Shown here one piece after another: positions 31,950 through 33,777 of a stretch of DNA of 33,777 nucleotides (positions within the stretch are counted from its first letter, which is position 1; the number at the start of each line of letters is the position of its first letter). The translations under genes and the position numbers were made by a program. The notes below the pieces were generated by a model. It ran no database searches and was not told the DNA's origin. It saw only the letters and a program-made list of their open reading frames with translations. Source of the DNA: an uncultured beta proteobacterium (GTDB lineage: Bacteria; Pseudomonadota; Gammaproteobacteria; Burkholderiales; Burkholderiaceae_C); NCBI GenBank assembly GCA_903853895.1, contig CAINUX010000144.1, positions 1 through 33,777 of the forward strand, in the 5' to 3' direction.

Positions 31950-33170
31950 ATGGCCCATTCTGTTCTTGGCAGCGTCACCCTCGGCTATGAGCTGATCTGG
32001 AATCAGAAAAGGCGCTGCAGTGGCGTGCGCCTGTTTGTGGAGGCAGAGAGCCAAAGTTCCGTCGACGCAAAACACCTGGTGGCCGCCATCACCGAACTGT
32101 GGCCCGAGTCGGCACCGACACTGCTCTTGCACGTTCAGTCCCCTGCCCTCCTGGGTGGCCTGCTGGACCATGCCCCCGTTCGCGGCATCTGGCTGGAGAT
32201 CCAAGACCATTGGCTCAGCGATGCACTCCTTGCAGGGCGCGTCCGTAAGGCCCGCGAGCGCGGTCTGCCATTGGTGTGGCACGGCGAGCCCGGCCAGGCG
32301 CCCGACGCTTCCATGGAGAGCCTGTTCCACAAGACACTGCGTACGCTGTCGCCCCACGAAGCCCTGGCCGCATTGCGCGTGTCGCTGCGCCAGCACCAGG
32401 ATGGGGGCGCGGGCACTGCAAACGCCGGGCACAGCCCGGTGGTGACCGGCAGCCTCTATGAGGGGCTGGCCAGCCAGGCGCTGCTGGAGCACGCACTCGA
32501 CCGCCAGGGCGTGTCGGGCGTTGCCGGGTGGCCCGCGGAAGAGATTCTGCACGCCTACCGGTTTCGAATGATTCAGCCCTCGCAGAGGCTATTGCGCGCG
32601 CTGGTGAAAGCCATTGAAGCGGACGAATCACTGGAATCGCTGGAGCACCGCATGGGTGATGAGCCGCTGCTGACCTACCGCTTCCTGCGCTATGCCAACT
32701 CCGCCCACCTGGGCGCGCGCAGCGAGGTCAGCAGTGTGCGCCAGGGTCTGATGGTGATGGGCTACACCAAGCTGCGTGCCTGGCTGATGGAGCAGATTCC
32801 CCACGCCAGCAGTGACCCTAACCTCGATCCCATCCTCTTTTCCATGGTGCTGCGCGCACGCATCATGGAGCGACTGGCCGACGCAGGCGTCGAAGACGAC
32901 TTGCGCCGGGAAGTCTTTCTGTGCGGCATTTTTTCGCAGCTGGACTTGCTGCTGGGCGAGCCGCTGGGTGTGGCCATCCACCGTCTGCCGATGCCCGGGC
33001 GCATCGCGTCAGCCGTGGTCGGCCAGACCGGTCCGTATGCGCCGTGGCTGGAGGCTGCCGCAGCACTAGAGTCGGGCAACACCCGCATGATCCGCGACGT
33101 CTGCAAGGCCCACAACATGCCCGCGGACGAAGTCAACCGGGCATTGCTGAGAACGTTGGCTTCTCAATAG
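31950..33170 (+). CDS. HDOD-domain signalling protein with degenerate EAL-like N-terminus
   Basis: A 406-residue protein. The C-terminal half (about residues 195-400) is an HDOD domain, shown by ILHAYRFRMIQPSQRLL, then LEHRMGDEPLLTYRFLRYANSAHLGARSEVSSVRQGLMVMGYTKLRAWLM in adjoining blocks. The N-terminus contains LGYELIWN, like the opening (AYELLYR) of EAL domains in EAL-HDOD proteins of the YuxH/CdgJ type. The catalytic EAL motif and metal-binding residues are absent, so c-di-GMP hydrolysis is unlikely. Such proteins are linked to motility control in Vibrio cholerae (CdgJ). Location behind flgL suggests a motility role here, which is inference. There is no ribosome binding site, and the ATG directly follows a hairpin. 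An in-frame GTG at 31869 lies within the repeat and is less likely. Confidence 0.78.
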   Translation: MAHSVLGSVTLGYELIWNQKRRCSGVRLFVEAESQSSVDAKHLVAAITELWPESAPTLLLHVQSPALLGGLLDHAPVRGIWLEIQDHWLSDALLAGRVRKARERGLPLVWHGEPGQAPDASMESLFHKTLRTLSPHEALAALRVSLRQHQDGGAGTANAGHSPVVTGSLYEGLASQALLEHALDRQGVSGVAGWPAEEILHAYRFRMIQPSQRLLRALVKAIEADESLESLEHRMGDEPLLTYRFLRYANSAHLGARSEVSSVRQGLMVMGYTKLRAWLMEQIPHASSDPNLDPILFSMVLRARIMERLADAGVEDDLRREVFLCGIFSQLDLLLGEPLGVAIHRLPMPGRIASAVVGQTGPYAPWLEAAAALESGNTRMIRDVCKAHNMPADEVNRALLRTLASQ

Positions 33171-33399
33171 CCCTGCGGGGACGGATGGTGCGGTGACTCA
33201 TAGTGCAAGAGCAATTGCCAATTAATCTGTAGAGTGCGTTACCCAGAAAATGAATGCACCGGGATTTGCGAGGAGACCGGTTCAGACGCACTGCCGACTT
33301 TCAACTCGCTAATCTGTGTGCGCCAAAGCAGTCGGTCAAATCTACAAGCAGAATGTTTCGCCCACCCCGGACATGGCCTCAGCGGCAGGCTTTACATCA

Positions 33400-33777
33400 C
33401 TATCGCAACCTAACACTAAACCCCTGGCTGGTATTTGAAAAGCTGCTGTTACGGTAGCGGTAGTGATTGGGCCCATCCTGCCACCAGCCAACGGCAAAGA
33501 ATTCTGGCGGCACCGTGCCCAAGGTCAGGTCCGGCGTCAGCACAAACTTCTCTCCACTCAGCAGCGTGACCAAGGCTGTGCCATCCGTCTGAATGACCAG
33601 ATACCCGCTCACCGCCAATGCAACTTGGTTGCCCAAGACCTCTGGGTCAAGAAAGGCCGGGTACAGAATTTGGATGTGGCCCGTGCTATCCGTAAAACGC
33701 ATCAGACCATCCGTGCCCGTGCTCAAGCTAGGCGCCCCAGGCGTTCCCTGGGTCACCAGATAGTCGGGGCGAGCCAC
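33400..33777 (-). CDS. C-terminal end of an unrecognised protein (5' part outside window)
   Basis: The last 125 residues of a minus-strand gene that enters from the right edge and stops at 33400. The first codon in the window is GTG, but there is no reason to take it as a start. The sequence is beta-rich, with aromatic and Gly-containing turns: YLVTQGTPGAPSLSTGTDG, then GHIQILYPAFLDPEVL, VIQTDGTALVTLLSGEKFVLTPDL, and a final WWQDGPNHYRYRNSSFSNTS segment. This looks like a terminal domain of a long secreted or surface repeat protein in betaproteobacteria; I cannot name a family with confidence. It has no obvious flagellar link and marks the end of the motility locus. Confidence 0.7.
   Translation of the reverse strand: MARPDYLVTQGTPGAPSLSTGTDGLMRFTDSTGHIQILYPAFLDPEVLGNQVALAVSGYLVIQTDGTALVTLLSGEKFVLTPDLTLGTVPPEFFAVGWWQDGPNHYRYRNSSFSNTSQGFSVRLR

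Overview
The window is one almost unbroken flagellar and motility locus from a Gram-negative bacterium. P- and L-ring genes (flgI, flgH), an FlhDC master regulator, sigma-28 (FliA) with its anti-sigma FlgM, and a REP-like intergenic repeat of a type I associate with Comamonadaceae point to a betaproteobacterium, perhaps near Rhodoferax or Acidovorax. That placement is inference from gene content and style, not from a marker gene.

Layout, left to right. (1) 1-327 is the start of a minus-strand protein made of octapeptide repeats; a near-canonical sigma-28 promoter lies upstream of it. (2) 788-5819 is a flagellin-handling block: a FliB lysine methylase, convergent fliS-fliT with its own sigma-28 promoter, a large family-2 glycosyltransferase with a repeat-rich C-terminal half, and a SAM methyltransferase. 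The last two diverge from an intergenic 8-bp tandem repeat. (3) 5841-9352 holds fliD and two short, divergently transcribed flagellin genes. (4) 9723-13119 holds flhDC, motAB and cheY. (5) 13267-19450 is a tightly overlapping flhB-flhA-flhF-flhG-like-fliA run. (6) 19493-21100 is minus-strand flgN, flgM and flgA. (7) 21318-31839 is the complete rod, hook, ring and junction operon flgBCDEFGHIJKL. (8) 31950-33170 is an HDOD signalling protein behind a hairpin-rich repeat. (9) 33400-33777 is the C-terminus of an unrecognised minus-strand protein that continues beyond the window.

The regulatory logic can be read in part. FlhDC sits on top and FliA and FlgM are both present. Motifs of the form T(C/A)AAG..-N11-GCCGATAA precede motA, flgM, fliS, one flagellin gene and the octapeptide-repeat gene, with a weaker match before flhD. 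The export gate (FlhAB), FlhF with its partner, stator, hook and filament parts are here. The C-ring, export ATPase and fliE-R genes are not, so they must lie elsewhere.

The most interesting points are: an FlhG-like protein that lost its P-loop but kept the FlhF-activating N-terminal motif; an octanucleotide repeat between two putative glycan-modification genes; palindromic TTCCTAC heptads upstream of flhDC; a lysine methylase beside very lysine-poor flagellins; and the sigma-28-linked octapeptide-repeat gene.
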